Shown in pieces: positions 1-7,567 of a stretch of 34,741 nt of DNA; position 1 is the stretch's first letter; each line of letters opens with the position of its first letter. This stretch comes from CAYTTR01 sp964440805 (GTDB taxonomy: Bacteria; Acidobacteriota; Aminicenantia; Aminicenantales; Aminicenantaceae), in contig CAYTTR010000028.1 in the NCBI GenBank assembly GCA_964440805.1, positions 1 through 34,741 on the forward strand, read 5' to 3'. A program made the position numbers and the translations under genes. A model generated the notes under the pieces. It saw nothing but the letters and a program-made list of their open reading frames with translations, did not search any database and was not told the origin of the DNA.

Positions 1-54
1 ACGATTCTTGTAAGCAATTGAAATTGTTTGATTTATAACTGGACACTAGTGTAT

Positions 55-83
55 TTGAAACATAAAAATATATAATATATAAT
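55..83 (+). promoter_or_regulatory. Sigma70-type promoter of the GGT-like gene
   Basis: TTGAAA at 55-60 and TATAAT at 78-83 are separated by exactly 17 bases. This gives a leader of roughly 75 bases before the ATG at 164. The -10 overlaps the inverted repeat at 66-82. Confidence 0.55.
66..82. promoter_or_regulatory. Putative operator, 17-bp inverted repeat (copy 1)
   Basis: AAATATATAATATATAA is centred on A74 and has perfect inverted arms ATATAT/ATATAT. It matches 13 of 17 positions of the perfect palindrome at 22773-22789; the conserved outer G and C are lost. It overlaps the spacer and -10 of the promoter just upstream of the GGT-like gene, a position suited to repression. Low complexity makes this the weakest sequence match of the set apart from position. 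Confidence 0.45.
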
Positions 84-163
84 TAAGTTTCTTTTTGAGC
101 ACATATTAATGACTAAGCTCAATGTTATCTTATTATTAAATAAAGAAAAAAAAGGAGATATTT

Positions 164-1915
164 ATGAGAATTTATAAACTTCACATTGTAATCTTTATAG
201 TACTTTTATTAGTTGTGAATTTAAACATAGCAAATGTAGATAATTCTCACAGAATTGATCTAACGGGAGAAGATCCCACCTCTCCTCTACTCAATCAGGG
301 GCCGAAGGTGATTGCAGTTGGAGATGAAGTAATGGTCAGCACTCAATCTTTCGTAGCCACAGAAGCAGCCCTACAAGTTTTAAAAAAAGGAGGTAATGCA
401 GTTGATGCAGCTATTACTTCAGTATTTCTCCAACATGTAACCGAGTACAACCAAGTGATGCATTTCGGCTGTATGGCAGGGTTATTCTATGAGGCAGCCA
501 CAGGAAAATACTATGCTTTCAACGCAGTTGGAGACCGACCTTTAGCCAGTCGTGGCAAAAGTGGCGATCCAATGAAGGTGTCCATAGGAGGAACTGTTCG
601 GGGGCTTGAGGAATTGTGGAAACGCTTTGGCAGTCGACCCTGGGCAAGTTATCTTAAACCAGCTATCGCTGCCGCTGAAGAGGGAGTTTTAGTTACTTCT
701 TTTATGTATGCCCAGAACTATCATCTTTTTGAGGGAAAGGATATTTCTCGGGGGCGAGGGGATCTTGCGCAAAATGAAGAAGCCAGAAAGTTTTATATGC
801 CTGATGGATTTTTGGTGCCGGTGGGAAAACACTGGAAGATGCCTAAACTGGCTAAACATTTGCGTAAAGTAGCTTCTGAAGGAGCAGATTATCTCTACAC
901 TGGAGAGTGGGGGCAGAAATTTGTTCGAGAAGCTAATAAAGCAGGGGGTCGGGTTACTATCGATGATATGGCAGACTATAAAGTACGTTGGTTAGAACCT
1001 CTTTCCATAACTTATAGAGGATATGAAATTATTACGGAACCTCCTCCTGTATATGGCGGTTTAAAGGTAGCCTATAGTCTTAATATATTAGAAAATTTTG
1101 ATTTGACAAATACAGGCCATTTTACAGAGTCTGCAGAAACGCTGGAGATAATGTCGCGCACTTTCGGACGGGTGGAATCGGAAATCAGGTGGTTGCAAGA
1201 TCCTCAAAATTTTCATGTGCCAATTGAGTTATTGCTTTCGAAGGCATATGGAGAGATGGGGGCAGAGTTTGTAAAGAAAACAAGATTATTACCAAAAGCA
1301 AAACTTTTATCCAAAGTTAAATCAGATTATGCAGTTAAGGACAATCAATCTTCTATATTAAATAATCAAGAGATTAGCAATTATTCATCGGGTAGCAATG
1401 CAACTGTCATTGTTGATTCAAAAGGAAATTGGATTACTTTTCTCCATACCGGACATGGAGGCGCACCTGGAGTTTTTATAGATGGAGTAAGAGCAACAGG
1501 AAGCAACATGCCTTCTGAAACGTTTGGTAAAGGTAGGCGTCTATTATTCCCATCCGCAGCAACTTTTATTGCAAAAAAAGGCAAGCCCTGGTTGGCACTT
1601 GGAACTCCAGGATCTCCTCCTCAGCCTGTTACTGAAGTAATTGTTAATATCCTTGACTTTGGAATGGAAGCAAATAAAGCTGCGGATGCACCGAGATTTT
1701 GGGCATTTAGAGATTTAAGTCGTACAATTCAAGTTGAATCCCGTGTATCTGAGACATTACGAAAAGAAATATCTGCTAAAGGAATTAAAATTCATGAGTT
1801 AACCGATTACAATTGGCATACCGGCTCTTTTCAGATAATATGGTTCGAAGAGAAAAACAAAAAACTTTTTGGGGCTACGGATCCAAGAAGATTAGGCTAT
1901 TCAGCTGGGTTTTAA
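164..1915 (+). CDS. Exported gamma-glutamyltranspeptidase-like protein, atypical active site
   Basis: This 583-residue protein of the Ntn-hydrolase gamma-glutamyltransferase family starts at an ATG after AAGGAGA. It has a hydrophobic signal segment (about residues 5-24), so it is probably periplasmic or membrane-anchored. Family landmarks are ALQVLKKGGNAVDAAI near the N-terminus, a conserved IVDSKGN strand after the expected autocleavage site, and FGATDPRRLGYSAGF at the C-terminus. Canonical enzymes have a Thr nucleophile in TTHxSVVD. Here the aligned stretch is SNATVIVD, placing Ser411 where the nucleophile should be. The downstream GSPGG loop is changed to GTPGSPP, and the substrate-binding REVAP-type region reads NAVGDRP. 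It may therefore be an amidase or acylase of different specificity, or inactive. It is monocistronic, with its own promoter and putative operator. Confidence 0.85.
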   Translation: MRIYKLHIVIFIVLLLVVNLNIANVDNSHRIDLTGEDPTSPLLNQGPKVIAVGDEVMVSTQSFVATEAALQVLKKGGNAVDAAITSVFLQHVTEYNQVMHFGCMAGLFYEAATGKYYAFNAVGDRPLASRGKSGDPMKVSIGGTVRGLEELWKRFGSRPWASYLKPAIAAAEEGVLVTSFMYAQNYHLFEGKDISRGRGDLAQNEEARKFYMPDGFLVPVGKHWKMPKLAKHLRKVASEGADYLYTGEWGQKFVREANKAGGRVTIDDMADYKVRWLEPLSITYRGYEIITEPPPVYGGLKVAYSLNILENFDLTNTGHFTESAETLEIMSRTFGRVESEIRWLQDPQNFHVPIELLLSKAYGEMGAEFVKKTRLLPKAKLLSKVKSDYAVKDNQSSILNNQEISNYSSGSNATVIVDSKGNWITFLHTGHGGAPGVFIDGVRATGSNMPSETFGKGRRLLFPSAATFIAKKGKPWLALGTPGSPPQPVTEVIVNILDFGMEANKAADAPRFWAFRDLSRTIQVESRVSETLRKEISAKGIKIHELTDYNWHTGSFQIIWFEEKNKKLFGATDPRRLGYSAGF

Positions 1916-2145
1916 AGTTAAAGTTTTCTATTTGAATAAAATAAAAAGTCCCAATTGAATTTTTCATAGAGATTAGGCAGAAGTAGTCCAGAATGACAAA
2001 AATATCTTACTATTTATTATTTTGTTCAAAATTATAACAGGAAATACATAAAGATATTGTTGACATGGCTCTGAGCAGCCCGTTTAAAGGTGATAAATAA
2101 AGTGAAATCTAACCTAAAGTGATTGTAATAAAATTCCTAGGCATA

Positions 2146-2162
2146 CTGTATATAATATATAA
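2146..2162. promoter_or_regulatory. Putative operator, 17-bp inverted repeat (copy 2)
   Basis: CTGTATATAATATATAA matches 15 of 17 positions of the perfect copy at 22773-22789. It ends 6 bases before the -35 of the promoter at 2169. Confidence 0.55.
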
Positions 2163-2168
2163 TATCAC

Positions 2169-2198
2169 TTGACACAGGAGGAATAAGGTCAATATAAT
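2169..2198 (+). promoter_or_regulatory. Sigma70-type promoter for the dehydrogenase alpha/gamma genes
   Basis: A consensus TTGACA (2169-2174) and TATAAT (2193-2198) are separated by 18 bases. It lies about 110 bases upstream of the [2Fe-2S] gene and is the best promoter match in the window. Confidence 0.7.
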
Positions 2199-2309
2199 AA
2201 ATATTAATAAAATCAATAAAATTAAAAAAAGAGATTTAAATTTTTTGGTTCTTCTCCCATTTAGTTGGTTTTTTGATTAGGAGCGCCGAAAAGATTAAGG
2301 ATTCATCAA

Positions 2310-2588
2310 ATGATGAAGCGGATCAAAAAGATCGATAGAGGTAAACCGTTTTCTATTCAAGTGGATGATAAATTTATAATTGCTTATATGGGAGAGACCC
2401 TGGCAACAGTCCTTTTATCGTCGGATATAAAGGTTATGAGAAGAACACTTAAAAACAAATCCCCAAGAGGATATTATTGCGGTATGGGCATATGTAATGA
2501 ATGCCTGGTTAAGCTCGAGGACGGTACCCGAGTTAGAGCCTGTCAGACACTTGCCACGCCTTCTACGATTATTAAGACCGAGGATTGA
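2310..2588 (+). CDS. [2Fe-2S] small (gamma) subunit of an HcnABC-type amino-acid dehydrogenase
   Basis: This 92-residue ferredoxin-fold protein has the plant-type motif C57-x4-C62-x2-C65-x12-C78, in YYCGMGICNECLV followed by RVRACQT. Size and motif match the small subunit of the HcnA / opine oxidase / D-hydroxyproline dehydrogenase gamma family. That family passes electrons between the flavin subunits and the quinone pool. It is followed directly by the FAD/BFD alpha-subunit gene, the usual order. No strong Shine-Dalgarno lies before ATG 2310; a second in-frame ATG at 2313 is also possible. The third (beta) subunit is not adjacent; a candidate is at 28961-30067. Confidence 0.85.
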   Translation: MMKRIKKIDRGKPFSIQVDDKFIIAYMGETLATVLLSSDIKVMRRTLKNKSPRGYYCGMGICNECLVKLEDGTRVRACQTLATPSTIIKTED

Positions 2589-2610
2589 TTTTCTGTGTGG
2601 AAAAAATAAA

Positions 2611-3993
2611 TTGAAATCAATAGATTTAGCTATTATTGGAACAGGCCCTGCAGGTATTAGTGCCGCAACAACAGCTGTCAGATTAGGTCTTGAGGTTATT
2701 TTGATAGGGGAAGATACTCGAGTCGGTGGCCAAATCTTTCGTCAAATCATTCCACCTCTTCAATCTCAAACAAGTTTTGTCGATAAAGACTATAACAAAA
2801 TATTTAAATGCCTTAATAGCCAGCTAAAAAAGTCTCCTATACAATTCTTGAACCAAACCATTGTTTGGGGAATATTTGATAATAAGGTCATAGCTACTAA
2901 TAATAAAGATTATCCTCTCATAAAAGCTAAAAAAATACTGATATCTGAAGGAGCATATGAAATACCTGTAGCCTTTCCTGGGTGGACTTTACCTGGAGTT
3001 ATGACTCTCGGTGGAATCCAAATAATGCTCAAGAGTCAGGGGGTGATTCCCCGAGGAAAAATTTTGGTCGCAGGAACTGGACCTCTTCTTTACTACACCG
3101 CTTCACAATTAGTGAAAAATGGTGCCAACGTAGTTGGGATTCTTGAAGCTTCTCCTCTTATTAAATGGATAAAATGGACTGTTCAGCTCTGGCGTGCTCC
3201 AGCATTACTCTTGAAAGGGCTTTTGTATCTTTTTTTATTGAGGAAATATGGAATACCGGTATACTACAGTCATTTAGTTGTCAGGGCTGAAGGAAAAGAT
3301 TATTTGAAAAAGATAGTATATGCTAAAGCTGATATAAACTGGAATCCACAGAAGGGGACAGAAAAAACCCTTGATATAGATACATTGTGTTTGAATTTCG
3401 GATTTATTCCTTCAACAACATTCAGTCATATGGCCGGTTGTGAGCATGAGATAGACCTTTCTTCTAGAGGATGGGTTCCTGTAGTAAACGAAAAAGGAGA
3501 AACTTCCAAAGAAGGAATTTTTGTTGCCGGTGACTGTAAAGGAGTTGGAGGAGTGAAAAAGGCTTTGTTAGATGGAGAAACGGTTGCCATTGAAGTTGCT
3601 TTGCAGCTAGGAAAAATTTCCAGACCAAAAGCTATTAAAGACTTATCTCGATTGAAAAAGAATTTATCTTGCCTTCACTGGTATCAGAGGTTTCTCAAAA
3701 TGATTTATGCATTTCGACCAGGTTTAATAAAGCTACTTACGCCTGAAACAATAATTTGTCGATGTGAAGAAATAGACCTAAGTACTATCTTGGATAATAT
3801 CAAAGAAGGAGGTAAGAACATAAATCAAATCAAGCGTTTGTCAAGAGCTGGTATGGGAAGATGTCAAGGGAGATTCTGTTTTCCAACATTATTAGGTATT
3901 TTTTTACAGAGATCCAAACCAGATGAATTGAGAAAAGAAGACTTTTCCGCACGGCCTCCTGTTAAGCCCCTTCCCCTTAGAGAGATAATATGA
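2611..3993 (+). CDS. FAD/NAD(P) oxidoreductase with C-terminal BFD [2Fe-2S] domain (HcnB / opine oxidase subunit A-like)
   Basis: A two-dinucleotide-binding flavoprotein. The first Rossmann motif is IIGTGPAG near the start, followed by the FAD-family GGQIFR. The second is VAGTGPLL. A flavin-contacting GIFVAGDCKGVGG strand lies near residue 300. The C-terminus is a bacterioferritin-associated-ferredoxin-like domain with ICRCEE and GRCQGRFC, i.e. C-x-C plus C-x4-C, as in HcnB and the alpha subunits of opine and D-hydroxyproline dehydrogenases. The open frame extends upstream over the [2Fe-2S] gene, but that part (ATG 2497) reads as a shadow. The likely start is TTG 2611, just before the first beta strand; CTG 2593, with GAGGA upstream, is an alternative. 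No ATG is available, so translational coupling to the upstream gene is likely. About 460 residues, the usual size. Confidence 0.85.
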   Translation: MKSIDLAIIGTGPAGISAATTAVRLGLEVILIGEDTRVGGQIFRQIIPPLQSQTSFVDKDYNKIFKCLNSQLKKSPIQFLNQTIVWGIFDNKVIATNNKDYPLIKAKKILISEGAYEIPVAFPGWTLPGVMTLGGIQIMLKSQGVIPRGKILVAGTGPLLYYTASQLVKNGANVVGILEASPLIKWIKWTVQLWRAPALLLKGLLYLFLLRKYGIPVYYSHLVVRAEGKDYLKKIVYAKADINWNPQKGTEKTLDIDTLCLNFGFIPSTTFSHMAGCEHEIDLSSRGWVPVVNEKGETSKEGIFVAGDCKGVGGVKKALLDGETVAIEVALQLGKISRPKAIKDLSRLKKNLSCLHWYQRFLKMIYAFRPGLIKLLTPETIICRCEEIDLSTILDNIKEGGKNINQIKRLSRAGMGRCQGRFCFPTLLGIFLQRSKPDELRKEDFSARPPVKPLPLREII

Positions 3994-4011
3994 AAACATT
4001 ATTTTGGATTT

Positions 4012-4032
4012 TAATCTCTTTATAAGAGATTA
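4012..4032 (+). terminator. Weak hairpin after the alpha-subunit gene
   Basis: TAATCTC and GAGATTA form a perfect 7-bp stem around a 7-base loop, 19 bases after the stop. The stem is AT-rich and no U-tract follows, so it may be only a weak pause or an RNA 3' end. Confidence 0.25.
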
Positions 4033-4187
4033 TCTTATTATATATAGAAGAAGGCAATAAAAGAAATTTTGAGAAAATTAATATTTTAATATCCTAAATT
4101 TCTCATGAAGATTTATATGAACCAGATTTAATGGGAATATTAAATATTTTGCTAATTATGTCTTTAAATGAAAAAGGAGGGAAATCT

Positions 4188-7100
4188 TTGAGAAAAAAAT
4201 ATCTATTTAATCTTATTATTTTTTTAATAGGCATAATATTTGTTATGTGTTCGCTCCGAGGTGAAGGAAAAACCGATCAAAAAGAAGAGATTATTATCAA
4301 AGAATCTTTTCTTGAAGATCTCAAATGGAGATGTATAGGACCAGCTAATATGGGAGGCAGAATTGATGACATTGCTGTTGTAGAAAGTAATCCTCATATT
4401 ATTTACGTAGGAACAGCTTCGGGTGGTTTATGGAAAACAATAAATAATGGAGTTACTTGGGAGCCCATTTTTGATAAACAATCTACAAGTTCTATCGGTG
4501 ATATTGCTGTCTCCAAGTCTAATCCAGATATTATCTGGGTTGGTACAGGTGAACCCAATAATCGTCAAAGCTCTTCATGGGGAAATGGGGTTTACAAATC
4601 AACCGATGGAGGCAAGACATGGAAAAATATGGGGGTTTGTGAGACTCATCACATTGGACGGATTGTTATTCATCCTAATGATTCAAACATTGTATATGTA
4701 GCAGCCTTAGGCCATCTTTGGGGGAGTAATAAAGAGAGAGGGCTTTTTAAAACTTCAGACGGAGGTAAAACTTGGGAAATAAGCAAATTCATTAATGAAA
4801 ATACCGGATTCGTTGATGTTGCCGTGGATCCTGAAAATCCTCATATTCTATATGCTGCCGCTTATCAGAGGCAACGCCGCGGGTGGGGCTTTAATGGAGG
4901 TGGACCTGGAAGTGGACTTTATAAAAGTATAGATGGAGGTGATAGTTGGGTGAAACTGACCAATGGTCTTCCATCGGGCACGCTTGGCCGTATAGGTGTC
5001 GATATCTACCGGAGTAACCCAAACATAGTTTATGCCACGATAGAACATAAACAAGGGGGGATTTTTCGTTCCGAAGATAAAGGTCTAAGCTGGAAAAAAG
5101 TATCCGATATCAATCCGCGTCCTATGTACTACAGCAAGATACGAATAGATCCAAACAATGACCAACGCATTTGGGTTCTCGGGGGTTCTATGTATGTTTC
5201 GGATGATGGCGGAAGAACTTTTCGGACAGATGTAATCATCCGTCATCCTCGTAGGGAAAGAAGGGTTCATAGTGATCAACATGCCTTATGGATTAATCCC
5301 ATGAATTCAAACCATATGATTCTTGGAAATGATGGTGGAGTCTATATTTCTTATGATAGCGGAAAGAGCTGGGACTTTCTGAATGTTATGCCATTAGGTC
5401 AATTCTACGAGATAGGATTTGATATGCGCAAACCTTACTACATATACGGAGGGCTTCAGGATAATGGATGCTGGGGAGGTCCCAGTGCTTCCTGGAAAAG
5501 ACTTGGGATTACCAATGAAGATTGGTTTAAGTTCGGAGGAGGAGATGGTTTTTACACTCAAGTAGATCCCGATGATAATAACATTATCTATGGAGAATCA
5601 CAGAATGGAAATTTATTTAGATTTGATCTTAAGACTGGCATGAGCAAACCTATAAAGCCAGAACCAGAGAATCCAGAAGAAATCTACAGGTTTAACTGGA
5701 ACTCTCCGGTTCTAATATCTCCTCATGATTCTAATATAATTTACTTAGGTGGTAATAAGCTTTTTATATCAAGAAACAAAGGAGAATCATGGGAAGCAAC
5801 AAAGGATTTAACAACCCAAAGAGAAAAAGCAAAACTTCCCATCATGGGTATTCTCTCAGATGAAAATACCCTCTCCAGAGATGATGGAATCCTTTTCTAT
5901 GGAACTATCACCACTATATCTGAATCTCCGTTGAGAGCTGGTCTTCTTTATGTGGGAACAGATGATGGAAATCTTCAAATTTCTTCAGATGGAGGGATGA
6001 CCTGGAAGAACGTAATTGGAAATGTGCCCGTAGTTCCAGATTTTACTTATGTTAGCAGGGTTGTTGCCTCTGCTCATGATGAAGGAAGAACTTACGTCAC
6101 TTTTGATGGTCACAGAAATGACGATTTTAAGCCTTATGTTTTCATAACCACAGATTATGGAAAAACTTGGAGAGAGATATCAAGCAATCTTCCCTATGGC
6201 GGGACAGTCAATGTAATTAGGGAACATCATCACAATCCCAACCTCCTTTTTGTTGGAACAGAGAGGAATGCATATTTTTCCTTGGATAGAGGGAAGAATT
6301 GGATTAAATTCAACAATGATTTTCCTGTTGTCCCTGTGGATGATATTGCAATCCATCCTCGAGAAAATGATTTAATATTCGGTACTCATGGGCGGAGTAT
6401 TTGGATTTTAGATGACATTACGCCTCTTGAGCAACTGACGAGAGAAGTTCTTGATTCTTCTGTCTATCTTTTTGATATTCGTCCAGCCGCCATGTTTACT
6501 ACACAGTTTTCGCATGTGGATTTCTTTAAAGGCCAATTTGGGCATAAGGTTTATGTTGCCCCCAACCCTCTATACGGGGCAATTATTAATTATTATATAA
6601 AAAATGATCTTAAAAATGATGTAACAATAATAATAAGGGATATTTCTGGAAGAAAGATTCGAGAAATTAAGGGTCCTGTGAAACAAGGAGTAAACCGCGT
6701 TATTTGGGATTTTAGATACGATTCTCCAGGTTCCAAAGATGACCACTCTATCGAAGATTTTCCTACACCTATGGTTCTTCCCGGTACATATCAGGTTGAG
6801 CTTAATGCTGTTGATATAAATATGGAAAAACCTCTCGATCTTGAAGGAGATCCTCATCTCGACATCCCTTATGCTGAAAGAAAAGCTCAACATGATGCTT
6901 TATTGTATATCTGTAAATTCTATCCTGTCATTTCTTCAAGTGCCCTGATTTTAAAAAATATAAAAATACAAATTGATAATTTAGAAAAGCGTTTGGCAAA
7001 GGTCCCTGATATTCCGGAGGAAATTTTCAAGCAAAGCCAAACTTTATCCGGAAAAATAAAAGATATTCATGAACAGCTATTGGGAAGACAAGAACTAAAT

Positions 7101-7346
7101 GGGAGAAGAAGCCAGTTATCAATCAGGAGCAGTCTATTAAATTCATATCAAATCATAGAAAGAGTTCCAGAATCGCCCTCCAAAAAAAAGCTTCAAAAGG
7201 TCGAAAAAAGTGTAGAAGAATTAAAAGAAATCGTAGGAGAAATAAATGAAATAATTGAAACGGATATTCCCCAACTAAATAGATTATTGAACAAATACAA
7301 TGTACCTTATCTTATCCCAGGAAAAAAGATAGACACCATTCGGTAG
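4188..7346 (+). CDS. Exported sortilin/VPS10-like Asp-box (BNR) propeller protein
   Basis: The start is TTG 4188, with GGAGG seven bases upstream; the ATG at 4131 has no Shine-Dalgarno. The product is about 1052 residues. It begins with a Lys/Arg-rich signal sequence ending in VMCS, possibly a lipoprotein cleavage site although the lipobox is poor. About eleven Asp-box motifs (S-x-D-x-G-x-[ST]-W) follow, for example STDGGKTW, TSDGGKTW, SDDGGRTF, SSDGGMTW and TTDYGKTW. They end with FGTHGRSIWILDD, as in bacterial sortilin-like 10-bladed propellers often annotated as glycosyl hydrolases. Next comes a FlgD-Ig-like sandwich (IIIRDISGRKIREIKGP) and a Lys/Glu-rich helical C-terminus. No catalytic residues can be assigned. 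Neighbouring exported peptidases suggest a role in handling secreted proteins or peptides, which is inference. Confidence 0.8.
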   Translation: MRKKYLFNLIIFLIGIIFVMCSLRGEGKTDQKEEIIIKESFLEDLKWRCIGPANMGGRIDDIAVVESNPHIIYVGTASGGLWKTINNGVTWEPIFDKQSTSSIGDIAVSKSNPDIIWVGTGEPNNRQSSSWGNGVYKSTDGGKTWKNMGVCETHHIGRIVIHPNDSNIVYVAALGHLWGSNKERGLFKTSDGGKTWEISKFINENTGFVDVAVDPENPHILYAAAYQRQRRGWGFNGGGPGSGLYKSIDGGDSWVKLTNGLPSGTLGRIGVDIYRSNPNIVYATIEHKQGGIFRSEDKGLSWKKVSDINPRPMYYSKIRIDPNNDQRIWVLGGSMYVSDDGGRTFRTDVIIRHPRRERRVHSDQHALWINPMNSNHMILGNDGGVYISYDSGKSWDFLNVMPLGQFYEIGFDMRKPYYIYGGLQDNGCWGGPSASWKRLGITNEDWFKFGGGDGFYTQVDPDDNNIIYGESQNGNLFRFDLKTGMSKPIKPEPENPEEIYRFNWNSPVLISPHDSNIIYLGGNKLFISRNKGESWEATKDLTTQREKAKLPIMGILSDENTLSRDDGILFYGTITTISESPLRAGLLYVGTDDGNLQISSDGGMTWKNVIGNVPVVPDFTYVSRVVASAHDEGRTYVTFDGHRNDDFKPYVFITTDYGKTWREISSNLPYGGTVNVIREHHHNPNLLFVGTERNAYFSLDRGKNWIKFNNDFPVVPVDDIAIHPRENDLIFGTHGRSIWILDDITPLEQLTREVLDSSVYLFDIRPAAMFTTQFSHVDFFKGQFGHKVYVAPNPLYGAIINYYIKNDLKNDVTIIIRDISGRKIREIKGPVKQGVNRVIWDFRYDSPGSKDDHSIEDFPTPMVLPGTYQVELNAVDINMEKPLDLEGDPHLDIPYAERKAQHDALLYICKFYPVISSSALILKNIKIQIDNLEKRLAKVPDIPEEIFKQSQTLSGKIKDIHEQLLGRQELNGRRSQLSIRSSLLNSYQIIERVPESPSKKKLQKVEKSVEELKEIVGEINEIIETDIPQLNRLLNKYNVPYLIPGKKIDTIR

Positions 7347-7382
7347 GCAAACAAATAAAACAAATCATTAAAAAATAATCAG

Positions 7383-7411
7383 TTGATTTACAGTGTATTA
7401 TATATTATATA
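7383..7411 (+). promoter_or_regulatory. Probable promoter of the S9 peptidase gene
   Basis: TTGATT (7383-7388) and TATATA (7406-7411) are spaced by 17 bases; a TATAAT at 7410-7415 would give a spacer of 21. The -10 region lies inside the inverted repeat at 7398-7414. The leader would be about 150 bases. Confidence 0.4.
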
Positions 7412-7414
7412 TAA
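7398..7414. promoter_or_regulatory. Putative operator, 17-bp inverted repeat (copy 3)
   Basis: TTATATATTATATATAA is a perfect inverted repeat around T7406. It matches 15 of 17 positions of the reverse complement of the copy at 22773-22789. It overlaps the probable -10 of the S9 peptidase promoter. Confidence 0.5.
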
Positions 7415-7567
7415 TTAAAAGGAAAAAGATGATCATTGATATTGCTAAATCTCTAAATAAAGATTCTGGACCTATGAGGATTATTAAAAGAAATTTATTT
7501 ATTAAGATTTTCTCAATCCAGTCTAATAAAAATTTTTTCTTAAAATTTATTCGAAGGAGAAAGAAAA

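Larger units (their letters stand above)
1916..2309. other. Intergenic region, 394 bases
   Basis: No convincing gene is seen. The first 230 bases are AT-rich without a clear terminator. The right part carries the inverted repeat at 2146-2162 and the promoter at 2169-2198 that serve the dehydrogenase subunit genes. Confidence 0.6.

Noticed and set aside
2497..2610. ATG 2497 as the start of the FAD/BFD subunit
   Set aside because: This extension lies inside the [2Fe-2S] gene in another frame, is Arg/Leu/Pro-rich and not like a flavoprotein N-terminus.
4030..4050. TTATTATATATAGAAG as another copy of the 17-bp inverted repeat
   Set aside because: The arms do not align without a shift of two bases; it is better explained as plain AT-rich sequence.
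4131..4187. ATG 4131 as the start of the sortilin-like protein
   Set aside because: TTG 4188 has an excellent Shine-Dalgarno and begins a normal signal peptide.
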